DNA of 43,450 bases from Methylococcaceae bacterium (lineage in GTDB: Bacteria > Pseudomonadota > Gammaproteobacteria > Methylococcales > Methylomonadaceae): NCBI GenBank assembly GCA_030627205.1, contig DAOUSN010000021.1, forward strand, positions 1 through 43,450, read 5' to 3'. The notes under the pieces are model-generated. The model had not been told where the DNA came from. It saw only the letters and a program-made list of their open reading frames with translations, and did no database searches. The translations under genes were made by a program, and so were the position numbers. Numbering within the stretch: the first letter of the stretch is position 1; each line of letters begins with the position of its first letter. Positions 1 to 9,098 of this stretch are shown one piece after another.

Positions 1-96
1 CCTTCTTTCTTTTTAACAGGCAAAGAGCAGAAAGAAGATTGGGTTGTTTTGCTGCAAAAAGAAGTGAGCAAAGAAGCCTTTACATTACCTGCCTAA
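1..96 (+). CDS. 3' end of an unidentified protein (partial)
   Basis: Frame 1 is open from the window edge to a TAA at 94-96, giving 31 C-terminal residues that end in EAFTLPA. The stretch is lysine and glutamate rich and has no recognisable motif. The upstream part lies outside the window, so no family can be named. It is on the same strand as the ars operon but separated from it by about 160 bp containing dyads, so it is probably a separate transcription unit. Confidence 0.5.
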   Translation, partial: PSFFLTGKEQKEDWVVLLQKEVSKEAFTLPA

Positions 97-111
97 AAAT
101 TAGAAATCTGA

Positions 112-141
112 GGGTTTATTTAAAAAACCCCTTATACGGGG
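112..141 (+). terminator. Possible overlapping stem-loops after the partial gene
   Basis: GGGTTT and AAACCC can pair around a short AT loop just after the TAA at 94-96. The same CCCC run can alternatively pair with the GGGG at about 138-141. There is no clear T-tract, so this is only a candidate terminator for the upstream gene. Confidence 0.3.
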
Positions 142-143
142 AC

Positions 144-210
144 GGCATCCTATTGTCGAAAATTTAGGGAGAAAAAGTGTCAACTACTTTTTAGGTATAT
201 GAAGGATGCC
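144..210. repeat. 67-bp element bounded by an 8-bp inverted repeat
   Basis: GGCATCCT at 144-151 is matched by its exact reverse complement AGGATGCC at 203-210. The segment TCCTATTGTCG inside the left arm also occurs in the palindromic element at 32037-32117. This could be a degenerate copy of the same small mobile palindrome, or coincidence. It lies directly upstream of the arsR promoter region. Confidence 0.35.
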
Positions 211-236
211 AAATTATTGCTATTTTTTAGTTATTA

Positions 237-256
237 ATATATGATTACCCATATAT
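237..256. promoter_or_regulatory. ArsR-type operator overlapping the arsR start
   Basis: A perfect 7-bp inverted repeat, ATATATG-N6-CATATAT, overlaps the arsR start codon at 255. A closely similar dyad with the same ATATGATTA core lies at 627-646, in front of arsI. Dyads containing this kind of AT-rich half-site are the usual ArsR/SmtB-family targets, so autorepression released by As(III) is the likely mode. This is inference from the dyad and its position. Confidence 0.55.
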
Positions 257-611
257 GAATACATTAACCCTCTCTCAATTTTTTAAATGTCTCTCAGATG
301 AGACTCGGCTACGCTGTATTACTTTAATGGAAAAGAAAGGAAAACTTTGTGTATGTGAATTAACTACCGCCCTTGATTTATCTCAACCTAAAATATCACG
401 TCATTTAGCCTCTTTACGCCAATGTGGCTTATTGAAAGATAGTCGTAAAGGTCAATGGGTGTATTATCAAATTAATCCTTTGCTTCCTGATTGGACGTTA
501 CCCCTTTTAAAAAACACCCTTACTGCCGCAGAACTTACAATCACATTTAAACAAGATTTACAACGCTTACAACAGATGGTAAATCGACCTGAAATAAATC
601 TGTGTGGCTAA
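255..611 (+). CDS. arsR: ArsR/SmtB-family arsenic-responsive repressor
   Basis: A 118-residue winged-helix repressor that would bind operator DNA and release it when As(III) binds. The DETRL segment near the N-terminus and the QPKISRHLASLR recognition helix are typical of the family. The ELCVC-type metal site of plasmid ArsR proteins is present as KLCVCELT, with cysteines at about 32 and 34. The start at 255 gives the usual family N-terminus, but no good Shine-Dalgarno precedes it and the operator dyad covers the start codon. It is the first gene of arsR-arsI-arsC-acr3, all co-directional. Family assignment is secure; the exact inducer spectrum is not visible. Confidence 0.93.
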   Translation: MNTLTLSQFFKCLSDETRLRCITLMEKKGKLCVCELTTALDLSQPKISRHLASLRQCGLLKDSRKGQWVYYQINPLLPDWTLPLLKNTLTAAELTITFKQDLQRLQQMVNRPEINLCG

Positions 612-626
612 ATTTTTAAATTAATA

Positions 627-646
627 AATATGATTATACGCATATT
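627..646. promoter_or_regulatory. Second ArsR-type operator upstream of arsI
   Basis: AATATG-N8-CATATT, with the left half-site embedded in ATATGATTA exactly as in the dyad at 237-256. It lies 22 bp before the arsI start. Two similar dyads suggest that ArsR controls both its own transcription and an internal start for arsI-arsC-acr3. Confidence 0.5.
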
Positions 647-668
647 ACCTTAACCTATAGGAACATTT

Positions 669-1121
669 ATGAAACGATTACATATTCACCTAGCCGTAGA
701 AAACCTTGAGCAAAGTATTAATTTTTATACGACCTTATTTGCATCATCGCCTACCGTACAGCATGACGATTATGCTAAATGGATGTTAGAGGATCCACGG
801 GTTAATTTTGCTATTTCTAATCGCAGTGAAAAAATAGGCTTGGATCATTTAGGGATTCAAGCTGATAATGCTGAAGAATTGCAAGCGATTAAACAAAATT
901 TAGACGAAACTCAAGTTCCTATTGAAACTCAAGAACAAGCCGCCTGTTGCTATAGTCGTTCTAATAAACATTGGGTAACCGATCCTCAAGGTATTGCTTG
1001 GGAATCCTTTCATTCGTTAGCTGAAATTCCGACCTTTAATGAAAAAAAAGCAATTCCTGACACTACAACGTCCACCGCTTGTTGTCCTACGAATGATAAA
1101 GCGTCATCTTCTTGTGGTTAA
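669..1121 (+). CDS. arsI: ArsI/CadI-family glyoxalase-fold C-As lyase
   Basis: A 150-residue vicinal-oxygen-chelate protein. ArsI enzymes are Fe(II)-dependent dioxygenases that cleave the C-As bond of trivalent organoarsenicals such as MAs(III). Visible family features are the N-terminal RLHIHLAV strand, the LDHLGIQ metal-ligand segment (His60), the vicinal pair Cys93-Cys94 in AACCYS, which binds the arsenical, and WVTDPQGIAWESFH with metal ligand Glu112. The tail adds another vicinal Cys pair (138-139) and a penultimate Cys149. An AGGAA-like Shine-Dalgarno precedes the ATG. Position between arsR and arsC supports the arsenic role. The closely related cadmium-induced protein CadI is the alternative name for the same family. 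Confidence 0.88.
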   Translation: MKRLHIHLAVENLEQSINFYTTLFASSPTVQHDDYAKWMLEDPRVNFAISNRSEKIGLDHLGIQADNAEELQAIKQNLDETQVPIETQEQAACCYSRSNKHWVTDPQGIAWESFHSLAEIPTFNEKKAIPDTTTSTACCPTNDKASSSCG

Positions 1122-1137
1122 AAACTAAGGAATTTTT

Positions 1138-1611
1138 ATGCTGACTATTTTTGTTATTTGTACGGGAAATTCTTGTCGCAGTGTTTTAGGTGAAGCCTTA
1201 TTTAATCATTTAGGCAAAGGACGACTTCAAGCTTTTTCCGCAGGGAGTCATCCTATTGGACGAATTAATACAGGGGCGTTAGCCACTTTAAAGCGTCATA
1301 ATTTACCCACTGAGGGTTATCAAAGCCAGTCATGGGATGAATTTGAACATCAAGCAATGGATATTGTGATCACTGTTTGTGATAATGCTGCGGGAGAAAT
1401 CTGTCCTATTTATTTAAATAAAGCGATTAAAGTGCATTGGGGCTTAGTTGATCCGGGTCATATAGAGGGAAATGAGGCTGAAAAAATTGCTGCCTTTGAA
1501 ACAACCTTTAATTTATTAGAGCAACGGATTAATAAAATGTTAATATTGCCTTTAGAAAAAATGTCAGCTAAAGAATTAGGCGAACAACTTAACGCTCTAG
1601 CAGCCCCATGA
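1138..1611 (+). CDS. arsC: Thioredoxin-type arsenate reductase (LMW-phosphatase fold)
   Basis: A 157-residue protein that reduces As(V) to As(III) for export by the next gene. The N-terminal CTGNSCRS loop (Cys8 to Ser15) is the low-molecular-weight tyrosine phosphatase P-loop used by this ArsC class. [13 protein letters not shown] carries the further cysteines expected for the intramolecular disulfide relay. The acid motif appears as VDPGH, where DPA or DPS is common. AAGGA lies at good spacing before the ATG. Its stop codon overlaps the acr3 start (ATGA), which implies translational coupling. A pure phosphotyrosine phosphatase is unlikely given the context and the extra cysteines. Confidence 0.92.
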   Translation: MLTIFVICTGNSCRSVLGEALFNHLGKGRLQAFSAGSHPIGRINTGALATLKRHNLPTEGYQSQSWDEFEHQAMDIVITVCDNAAGEICPIYLNKAIKVHWGLVDPGHIEGNEAEKIAAFETTFNLLEQRINKMLILPLEKMSAKELGEQLNALAAP

Positions 1612-2774
1612 ATGAGAACAAGCCTATTATGGGGATTTTTGAACGTTATCTTACCCTTTGGGTCGCTTTATGTATTTTTATAGGCATTTTTTTAGGGGCT
1701 TATTTACCTGAATTTGCACAGACATTAGATGGCATGAGTATCACTGTTAATCACGCGCCCGTGATTTCCATTCCGATTGCGATTTGTTTATTTTTTATGA
1801 TGTATCCGATTATGGTAAAAATTGATTTTACCGAAGTCGTTAAAGCCGGTAAAAGTATTAAACCTGTTTCTCTCACGCTTATTGTCAATTGGGCGATTAA
1901 ACCTTTTACGATGTACGCGATTGCTTATTTTTTTCTAGGCTTTGTATTTAAGCAATTGATTGGTGAAGAGGCGATTGATTTAGTTAAAATGCCCTTGGGT
2001 TTAGATTTAGCTGTTGGCAGTCATTATGGCGCAGGCATCGTGGTTATGGATGAGGGTATAAAAATGCTCAGTATTCCTTTATGGCGTAGCTATCTTGCGG
2101 GATGTATTTTATTAGGTGTTGCCCCTTGTACTGCAATGGTTTTAGTCTGGGGCGAGTTAGTCAAAGGCAATACAGGTCATACGTTAGTTATGGTGGCGAT
2201 TAATTCGTTAGTGATGCTGCTGCTTTATGGGGTAATTGGCGGCTTCTTATTAGGCGTAGGCGATTTGCCCGTTCCGTGGCAAGCCTTATTACTTTCCATT
2301 AGCATTTATGTCGCTTTACCTTTAGTTGCTGGCTATTTTTCTCGAAAATGGATGATTACTTATCGTGGTTTAAGCTGGTTTGAACAAAAATTTTTACCCA
2401 TTTTAAGCCCTATTACGATTGTTGCATTGTTATTTACCTTGGTTTTATTATTTTCATTTAAAGGCGGGGTTATTATTAATAATCCTTTAACTATTTTATG
2501 GATTGCGATTCCTTTAACCCTTCAAACCTTATTAATTTTCTTTCTGACTTATTTAGCGGCAAAATTATGGGGATTTTCGTATGAAAATGCAGCCCCGTCT
2601 GCACTCATTGGGGCTTCTAATCATTTTGAGGTCGCTATTGCTACAGCGGTTATGCTCTTTGGACTTTCATCAGGGGCCGCTCTTGCAACCGTCGTTGGGG
2701 TGTTAATTGAAGTGCCATTAATGCTGTGTCTCGTTAAATTTTGCCAGCAAACAAAACCTTATTTTCACCCATGA
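1608..2774 (+). CDS. acr3: ACR3-family arsenite efflux permease
   Basis: A 388-residue integral membrane protein with about ten hydrophobic segments, of the length and pattern of bacterial ACR3 (bile/arsenite/riboflavin transporter superfamily). It expels As(III) across the inner membrane using the proton gradient. Recognisable family stretches are [43 protein letters not shown] with the conserved membrane cysteine, and [15 protein letters not shown]. It overlaps arsC by 4 bp and ends the operon. No intrinsic terminator is visible in the 138 bp before glnS, so read-through cannot be excluded. Confidence 0.95.
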   Translation: MNENKPIMGIFERYLTLWVALCIFIGIFLGAYLPEFAQTLDGMSITVNHAPVISIPIAICLFFMMYPIMVKIDFTEVVKAGKSIKPVSLTLIVNWAIKPFTMYAIAYFFLGFVFKQLIGEEAIDLVKMPLGLDLAVGSHYGAGIVVMDEGIKMLSIPLWRSYLAGCILLGVAPCTAMVLVWGELVKGNTGHTLVMVAINSLVMLLLYGVIGGFLLGVGDLPVPWQALLLSISIYVALPLVAGYFSRKWMITYRGLSWFEQKFLPILSPITIVALLFTLVLLFSFKGGVIINNPLTILWIAIPLTLQTLLIFFLTYLAAKLWGFSYENAAPSALIGASNHFEVAIATAVMLFGLSSGAALATVVGVLIEVPLMLCLVKFCQQTKPYFHP

Positions 2775-2912
2775 AAAATAAATAGTCAGGTTGTTAAAAT
2801 TATGTTTAGACTGTCTATTATAAAGATAAAGATTTACAATGAGATTGTATAAATAAATTCTTGGGGTTATTTTAACCTTTTACCTTTAACTTTTAATCTG
2901 CCTTCATAAACT

Positions 2913-4571
2913 ATGTCCACTACAGAAAATCAACCTTCTGCAAATTTTATTCGTCAAATTATTACTAATGATTTAACCAGTAATAAACATAATGGTAATG
3001 TTGCTACTCGTTTTCCGCCTGAACCCAACGGTTTTTTACATATCGGACATGCTAAATCTATTTGTCTTAATTTTGGTATTGCCCAAGAAAATCAGGGTAC
3101 ATGTAACCTACGTTTTGATGATACCAATCCTGAAAAAGAAAGTGCCGAATTTATGAAGGCAATAGAAAAGGATGTGAATTGGTTAGGCTTTAAATGGACG
3201 GCTGTCTATCATTCCTCGGACTATTTCGAGCAACTTTATGATTATGCGGTGCAATTAATTAAAAAAGGACTGGCTTATGTTGATAGTTTATCTGCTGAAG
3301 AAATTCGTGAGTATCGTGGTACATTAACTCAAATAGGCAAAGAAAGTCCTGATAGAAGTCGTCCTATTGCTGAAAACCTCACCTTATTTAAGAAAATGCG
3401 TGAGGGAGATTTTGCTAACGGTGATTATGTATTACGCGCTAAAATTGATATGGCCTCACCTAATATTAATATGCGAGACCCAGCGTTATATCGAATACGT
3501 CGCACACATCATCATCGAACTGGGAATGATTGGTGTTTATACCCCATGTATGATTATACCCATTGTATTTCTGATGCAATTGAAGGTATTACTCACTCTT
3601 TATGTACCTTAGAATTTGAAGATCATCGACCACTTTATGATTGGGTGTTAGAAAAAATACAAATTTCGTGTCGTCCACAACAAATTGAATTTGCACGTTT
3701 ACAACTTGAATACACGGTAATGAGTAAACGTAAATTGGCTCAATTAGTGTTAGAAAACCATGTTCATGGTTGGGATGATCCTAGAATGCCTACTATTGCA
3801 GGGTTACGTCGTCGAGGATTTACACCTACTTCAATTCGTGATTTTTGTGAACGCATTGGAATTACTAAAAAAGATGCGTGGATTAAAATAGCCGTGTTAG
3901 AAAGTTGTATTCGGGATGATTTAAATGAAAATGCACCAAGGGCAATGGCTGTTATCAAACCTTTACGAATAGTCATTGAAAATTACCCAGATGAGAAAGT
4001 TGAATCACTAACCATTAAAAATCATCCACAAAAAGAAGAAATGGGAACGCGTAACGTTCCTTTTTCCAAGGTTATTTTAATTGAACAGGATGATTTTTCG
4101 TTAGAACCACCTGCGAAATTTAAACGCCTTATTGAAGGGGGAGAAGTTCGTTTACGAGGGTCTTATGTGATTAAATGTGAAAAAGTTATCACTGATGAGC
4201 AAGGTAAGATCATAGAATTACGTTGTAGTTATGATGAAAATACCTTAGGGAAAAAACCTGAGGGGCGTAAAGTTAAGGGGGTGATTCATTGGGTTTCTGA
4301 ACAACAATCACTTCCTGCCGAACTGCACTTATATGAGCCTTTGTTTACCGAAGCTAATCCAGAAGAACAAGTAAATTTCATGGAAGTTTTGAACCCTAAG
4401 TCATTAACAATTGTCACTGGTGCGCGTGTCGAAGCGAGTTTAGCCAATACAAGTGCTAGAAACCGTTATCAATTTGAACGCTGCGCCTATTTTTGCGTTG
4501 ATACTGATAGTCGTGCAGAAAAATTAATTTTTAATCGTACAGTTTCTTTACGTGATACTTGGTTAAAATAA
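2913..4571 (+). CDS. glnS: Glutaminyl-tRNA synthetase
   Basis: A 552-residue class I aminoacyl-tRNA synthetase that charges tRNA-Gln in the cytoplasm. The HIGH signature is present in [15 protein letters not shown] (residues about 35-50) and the KMSKS loop as VMSKRKL (about 270). It is followed by the [17 protein letters not shown] block, and the C-terminal part has the two beta-barrel anticodon-binding domains ending in a conserved RDTWLK. Length matches bacterial GlnRS (about 550), and the GlnRS-specific FDDTNPEKE distinguishes it from GltX. The ATG at 2913 gives a standard N-terminus, although the Shine-Dalgarno is weak. The gene converges with the minus-strand DUF6164 gene with only 13 bp between. 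Confidence 0.97.
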   Translation: MSTTENQPSANFIRQIITNDLTSNKHNGNVATRFPPEPNGFLHIGHAKSICLNFGIAQENQGTCNLRFDDTNPEKESAEFMKAIEKDVNWLGFKWTAVYHSSDYFEQLYDYAVQLIKKGLAYVDSLSAEEIREYRGTLTQIGKESPDRSRPIAENLTLFKKMREGDFANGDYVLRAKIDMASPNINMRDPALYRIRRTHHHRTGNDWCLYPMYDYTHCISDAIEGITHSLCTLEFEDHRPLYDWVLEKIQISCRPQQIEFARLQLEYTVMSKRKLAQLVLENHVHGWDDPRMPTIAGLRRRGFTPTSIRDFCERIGITKKDAWIKIAVLESCIRDDLNENAPRAMAVIKPLRIVIENYPDEKVESLTIKNHPQKEEMGTRNVPFSKVILIEQDDFSLEPPAKFKRLIEGGEVRLRGSYVIKCEKVITDEQGKIIELRCSYDENTLGKKPEGRKVKGVIHWVSEQQSLPAELHLYEPLFTEANPEEQVNFMEVLNPKSLTIVTGARVEASLANTSARNRYQFERCAYFCVDTDSRAEKLIFNRTVSLRDTWLK

Positions 4572-4584
4572 TTGACCATTGATT

Positions 4585-4950
4585 CTATAAACCAAGCTCA
4601 AATAATAATTTGATAGACACATAAACAATTAACCCTATTGCTACCAAATAAATACTAAATGATAACGGATTTTGACTAAATGATTGTATCAAGGTCTTAT
4701 GTTCACCTTCAGCTTTACATTTTAAGTATCTATCTCGTTGAGAGGTGTAGCGATAATGTTGATAATCTTTAAGTAATTGTTTAGCTTGATTGAGTTGCCA
4801 TTCATCTCTAAGCCATAAAGCGGGCATTGACACTCCCCAATTACCCGCGTTAGTTTCATAAAAATCAATCTCATGATGAGTCAGTAAATCACGGATTTCA
4901 AAGGCCTCGTCTTCAGGAACACCACGTAGACAAAATAGTAATATAGCCAT
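4585..4950 (-). CDS. DUF6164-like small membrane protein
   Basis: A 121-residue protein opening with MAILLFCLRGVPEDEAFEIRD. It then has a soluble N-terminal part of about 75 residues and a single hydrophobic helix near the C-terminus (about 97-118), suggesting a tail-anchored protein facing the cytoplasm. It resembles the DUF6164 family found in gammaproteobacteria, whose function is unknown. It lies 2 bp after the NtrX-like regulator gene on the same strand and is very likely co-transcribed with it. Confidence 0.65.
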   Translation of the reverse strand: MAILLFCLRGVPEDEAFEIRDLLTHHEIDFYETNAGNWGVSMPALWLRDEWQLNQAKQLLKDYQHYRYTSQRDRYLKCKAEGEHKTLIQSFSQNPLSFSIYLVAIGLIVYVSIKLLFELGL

Positions 4951-4952
4951 CT

Positions 4953-6314
4953 TTAAAGTTTAATATTAAGTGCGTGAAGTTTACGATATAAATGGGTTCG
5001 TTCCATACCAATAGCTACAGCAAGTTTTGCGACACTCCCTGCATTTTTTTCAAAGTGATACTCTAGATAAGATTTCTCAAAATGTTCACGAGCTTCTTTT
5101 AAAGGAAGATTAAAAAATTCAGGAACAGACTCAAGTAAAGCAGGGTTTTCAGCAATAGATCCTAAAGCATTTTTAACTTCTTCGAGTTCAATATCATCAC
5201 CTGCACCTAATATCATTAATCGTTGTACTAGGTTTTTAAGTTCTCTGATATTACCATACCAACTGTAATTACGTAAAAAATTTTGTGCCGGCATAGAAAA
5301 TTTTCTAAATGATAACTTTTCCATTTTAATAAAATAATCAATATAGAAATTTAGTAAATTAGGCACATCTTCACTATGTTCTCTTAGGGGTTTAATATCT
5401 AAAGTCACTACATTTAATAAATAATATAAATCTTGTCGAAAACGTCCTGCACTGACTTCTTCTTCTAAAGCTATTCGTGTAGAGGCAATAACGCTAACAT
5501 CAACCCGCACGGCTTCACTCCCTCCAACTCGTAAAAAAGAGCTGGATTCTAATGCACTTAATAAGCGTGATTGAGTTTCTTTATCCATGCCTGCAATTTC
5601 ACCTAGAAATAAAGTGCCACCATGTGCTTGTTCTAATAAACCTTGATAAACTTTACCCTTTTCTTCTTTACCAAAAAATTCTACCGCTGAATTTTCAGGG
5701 GCAATACTACCAACGGCTACATCAACAAATGCACCTTCGCGCCTATTGCTATGATTATGTAAATAACGGGCATATAACTCTTTCCCTACGCCAGCCTCAC
5801 CGACAAATAAAACCCGGGCTTCATGTTGAGCTAGGCGTTTTAATTGATCTTTAGTTCGTTCAACTACGGCACTTTTACCAACAGGTTCAATATCGAACAT
5901 AAGTTGTTGCTTGAGCCCTGCATTTTCTTGTTGTAAGTGACTAGTTTCTAAAGCTCTTTCAACAATTAATAATAATTTTGCTAATGATAAGGGTTTTTCT
6001 AAAAAATCATACGCTCCTAAACGTGTTGCTTCGACAGCAGTTTCTACTGATCCATGCCCTGACATCATAATGACAGGACACAAAGTTTTTTCTTCTTGCG
6101 CCCATTCTTTTAATAAGGTAATACCATCGGTATCAGGCATCCATATATCTAAAAGAATTAAGTTAGGTTTGCGTTTTTTCTTTAACTCACGTGCAACTTG
6201 AGCATTTTCAGCCATAACAACTTGATAACCTTCGTCTTCTAATATTTCAGAGACAAGTTGTCGAATATCTGGTTCATCATCAACTACTAAAATATAGGGT
6301 TCTTGTTTATTCAT
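4953..6314 (-). CDS. NtrX-like response regulator with degenerate AAA+ motifs
   Basis: A 453-residue protein with three parts: a receiver domain (1-125, phospho-acceptor Asp56, acid pocket VDDE), a sigma-54-activator-type AAA+ domain (about 145-385) and a Fis-type helix-turn-helix (about 425-450, GMERTHLYRKL). Architecture and sequence are closest to NtrX. Walker A is present as GEAGVGKE (172-179). The sigma-54 contact loop that should read GAFTGA reads EKGKVYQG (218-225), and Walker B reads LFLGEI, with Gly238 in place of the Asp. Such a protein probably cannot remodel sigma-54 RNA polymerase and may act as a DNA-binding regulator only. No NtrY kinase is adjacent; the gene upstream is mtaD. 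Confidence 0.85.
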   Translation of the reverse strand: MNKQEPYILVVDDEPDIRQLVSEILEDEGYQVVMAENAQVARELKKKRKPNLILLDIWMPDTDGITLLKEWAQEEKTLCPVIMMSGHGSVETAVEATRLGAYDFLEKPLSLAKLLLIVERALETSHLQQENAGLKQQLMFDIEPVGKSAVVERTKDQLKRLAQHEARVLFVGEAGVGKELYARYLHNHSNRREGAFVDVAVGSIAPENSAVEFFGKEEKGKVYQGLLEQAHGGTLFLGEIAGMDKETQSRLLSALESSSFLRVGGSEAVRVDVSVIASTRIALEEEVSAGRFRQDLYYLLNVVTLDIKPLREHSEDVPNLLNFYIDYFIKMEKLSFRKFSMPAQNFLRNYSWYGNIRELKNLVQRLMILGAGDDIELEEVKNALGSIAENPALLESVPEFFNLPLKEAREHFEKSYLEYHFEKNAGSVAKLAVAIGMERTHLYRKLHALNIKL

Positions 6315-6390
6315 AAAGAGTTAAAATTGGTTTAAAAAATTTGTAGTAACAGAAATTATCAAAATAATTACTATTTATATTAAATAAAGG

Positions 6391-7713
6391 TTATTTAAAA
6401 GTCGATAACCTTTGTTGCCATTTAGATAATTTACTTTTTAATTCGGTAATGTCTAATTGAGTCAATTGTCGTTGTTTTAATAAATGTTTACCTGCGACCC
6501 AAACATCAGTAACTTGTTGTCGAGAACACGCATACACAATATGTGAAACTACATCATATAGAGGCTGAGTTTCTAATTCATCTAAATTAATTGCCACTAC
6601 ATCAGCATCTTTTCCAATAGACAATGAGCCGATGTTATCTTCTAATCCTAATGCCTTTGCACCATTTATAGTTGCCATTTTTAAAGCTGTCATCGCAGGA
6701 ATACTACTAGCATTTCTTGTCACTCCTTTAGCTAATAATGCAGCGGTACGCATTTCACCAAACATATCTAAATCATTATTACTCGCAGCGCTGTCAGTAC
6801 CTAAAGCAACATTAATTCCAGCATCTAAGGCTGCACTAATTGGACAAAATCCACTACCTAATTTTAGATTTGACTCAGGGCAATGAACAATATGACCCCC
6901 TGTTTTTGCATAATCATAAATTTCTTTATCCGATAATTGGGTCATGTGAACCGCAATAAAGTTAGGTTTTAATAAACCTAATCGACTTAAACGTTCCAAT
7001 GGTGTTTCTTTGGTTTGTCGTTGTTGTTGATGAACTTCAAATTCAGTTTCATGAACGTGCATGTGAACAGGGAGATTTAATTGTTCCGAAGAAGTGACTA
7101 TTTTTTTTAAAGATTCATCCGCAACTGTATACGGCGCATGAGGGGCAAAAACACAGCTAACTAAAGGTTCAGTAAGCATTGATAGATGTAATAATATTCC
7201 CTTTTCTAAATATTCCTCACTATTTTTTGCCCAAACACTTGGAAAGTCAATTAAAATTAACCCAATACTTGCTCTAATACCTGCCTTTATAGCCCGATGT
7301 GCCGTGATGTTTGGGAAAAAGTACATATCATTAAAACAGGTTGTTCCTCCTCGTAACATTTCGGCAATTGCTAAATCTGTACCATCACTAACGAATTCCT
7401 CGCTCATCCATTTTTGTTCCAACGGCCATATATGTTTTTCTAACCATTCCATTAATGGTAAATCATCTGCAATACCGCGCATTAAACTCATTGGCGTATG
7501 AGTATGGCTATTAATAAGCCCAGGGATAAGTACGTGGTGTTCAAGTTTTTCTATTTGTTTTGAAATATATTTTTGTTCTACGGCTGCACTAGCTAATAAA
7601 TCAATAATTCGCCCTTGGTTAATCACTAAGCAATGATATTCTAATACCTCATTTTCAGGTAAAACAGGGACTATCCAGCGAGCATGAATTAAAGTGTCAA
7701 CAGTTATCATCAT
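6391..7713 (-). CDS. mtaD: 5-methylthioadenosine/S-adenosylhomocysteine deaminase (TRZ/ATZ amidohydrolase)
   Basis: A 440-residue cytoplasmic amidohydrolase of the MtaD/TRZ-ATZ group, which deaminates MTA and SAH in purine and methionine salvage. The metal-binding HxH is in NSHTHTPMSLMRG (His70 and His72). Further ligands are in MHVHETE and HCPESNLKLGSG, and the catalytic Asp is in VALGTDSAASNN. The C-terminal block GSLSIGKDADVVAIN is the usual beta-sandwich return. Other guanine or chlorohydrolase-like substrates are possible for this family, but MtaD is the common assignment in gammaproteobacteria. It starts with two Met codons in tandem; 7713 is taken. It follows lplT after 11 bp, so the two may be co-transcribed. 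Confidence 0.85.
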   Translation of the reverse strand: MMITVDTLIHARWIVPVLPENEVLEYHCLVINQGRIIDLLASAAVEQKYISKQIEKLEHHVLIPGLINSHTHTPMSLMRGIADDLPLMEWLEKHIWPLEQKWMSEEFVSDGTDLAIAEMLRGGTTCFNDMYFFPNITAHRAIKAGIRASIGLILIDFPSVWAKNSEEYLEKGILLHLSMLTEPLVSCVFAPHAPYTVADESLKKIVTSSEQLNLPVHMHVHETEFEVHQQQRQTKETPLERLSRLGLLKPNFIAVHMTQLSDKEIYDYAKTGGHIVHCPESNLKLGSGFCPISAALDAGINVALGTDSAASNNDLDMFGEMRTAALLAKGVTRNASSIPAMTALKMATINGAKALGLEDNIGSLSIGKDADVVAINLDELETQPLYDVVSHIVYACSRQQVTDVWVAGKHLLKQRQLTQLDITELKSKLSKWQQRLSTFK

Positions 7714-7724
7714 TTTAAATAAGT

Positions 7725-8897
7725 TTAATGGTTATTAGTTTCAGGTTGGTTTTTAGGTAACCGTAATGAAATTATGAGAGTGGCAATAAAAACTAATCCA
7801 CCTAATGTCAACATTGCATTAACAGGGCTAATACCTAAAGTCACCGAATAAGTATAACTGCCAACCGCTAATAACATTGCCACATTTTGAAAGAAATTTT
7901 GTAACGCAACCGCACTACCACTGCCAATACTTTGTTGACCTATTTCTTGTAAAGCGGCATTAATTGGGACAATAAATAAACCTCCAGTTATACCAATTAA
8001 CAGTAGTAAGCTACGCGCTCCCCAAACAGTATCCATAAAACTTAGACCTATAATAAAAACCCCCATTAAATAAGCGGGGATTCTAGCGCGGCGCAGATGT
8101 TCTAAAGGAATTAATTTAGGAACAACGGCTGACCCTATAATAATTCCAATGGCTAAAAATAAGGTAAGTTCCGCTATTTCACTGGCATTTTTAGTCATTA
8201 ACACTAAAGGTGTCCATGCAATTAAAATAACCCGTACTGTTGCCGCCGATGCCCAAAATAATGAAGCACTCAATACTGAAAACCGTGAGCGACTCGTGTC
8301 AAAAAAAGTTCCAACATGTCGTCCAAATTGAATTAACTTTGAACCTGAAACCGTTTGTTTAGATACAGTTGATGGCAAGAATAAGCTAATAGTTGCAGAC
8401 AATAAAAAGACCATGACTGTGCCAATTAATGCCCATTGAATAGAGTAATCAGCTACTTTTGCACCAATAATCATCCCTAGTAAAATCGCAAAAATAGTAG
8501 AACCCTCAATCCAACTATTGGCTTTGACTAACAATGTATGCTCAGAAATTTCTGGTAAAATACCATATTTAGCTGGACTATAAAGAGCCGCACCTGCACC
8601 AACAATGCAATAGGCAATTAAAGGTTCAACATTGAAAACTAATAAAACCGCACCTGCCGCCTTAATTAGGTTAGCAATAATGAGTATTTTAAATTTAGGA
8701 TAGTTATCTGCAAAAGCCCCCACCCATGGCGCAAGTACTACAAAAGCAATTAAAAAAACGCTTTGTAAGGCAGGAACATACCATGTTTCTAATGCTGCTG
8801 ACTGCATAACCATTGCAATTACGGTAAATAAAATGGCATTATCAGCAAAAGCTGATAAAAATTGGGCAACTAGTAAAGGATAAATTTGTTTATTCAT
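7725..8897 (-). CDS. lplT: Lysophospholipid transporter (MFS, LplT family)
   Basis: A 390-residue inner-membrane protein with about 12 membrane helices. It matches LplT, which flips lysophospholipids inward for re-acylation. LplT-specific blocks are VAQFLSAFADNAILF, GAGAALYSPAKYGILPE, VKANSWIEGSTIFAILLG, and FIVPINAALQEIGQQSIGSG followed by VALQNFFQN. The frame is open further upstream to a TTG at 8918, but the ATG at 8897 gives the normal family N-terminus and is preferred. In Enterobacteria lplT sits next to aas; no acyltransferase gene is near here, so the acylation partner must be elsewhere. Confidence 0.88.
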   Translation of the reverse strand: MNKQIYPLLVAQFLSAFADNAILFTVIAMVMQSAALETWYVPALQSVFLIAFVVLAPWVGAFADNYPKFKILIIANLIKAAGAVLLVFNVEPLIAYCIVGAGAALYSPAKYGILPEISEHTLLVKANSWIEGSTIFAILLGMIIGAKVADYSIQWALIGTVMVFLLSATISLFLPSTVSKQTVSGSKLIQFGRHVGTFFDTSRSRFSVLSASLFWASAATVRVILIAWTPLVLMTKNASEIAELTLFLAIGIIIGSAVVPKLIPLEHLRRARIPAYLMGVFIIGLSFMDTVWGARSLLLLIGITGGLFIVPINAALQEIGQQSIGSGSAVALQNFFQNVAMLLAVGSYTYSVTLGISPVNAMLTLGGLVFIATLIISLRLPKNQPETNNH

Positions 8898-9098
8898 TAT
8901 GGATACAGAAACCGTCAATTAGAATGACAAATAAGTAAATAATCTATTCAAGTTAACACAGGATAGAATGCTAAGTAAACTTGATTGCTTTATGGTGATG
9001 TTTATATGAGATTAGTTCACTTTGTAATAGTCTATTGCTTTATAATAATTTTATCTAAAAACGATTAGCAAAGTTACCTCTAAGTTATAGGAATAATA

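Noticed and set aside
3367-3612. 81-codon plus-strand frame inside glnS
   Set aside because: It lies wholly within the strongly supported GlnRS coding frame and has no family resemblance.
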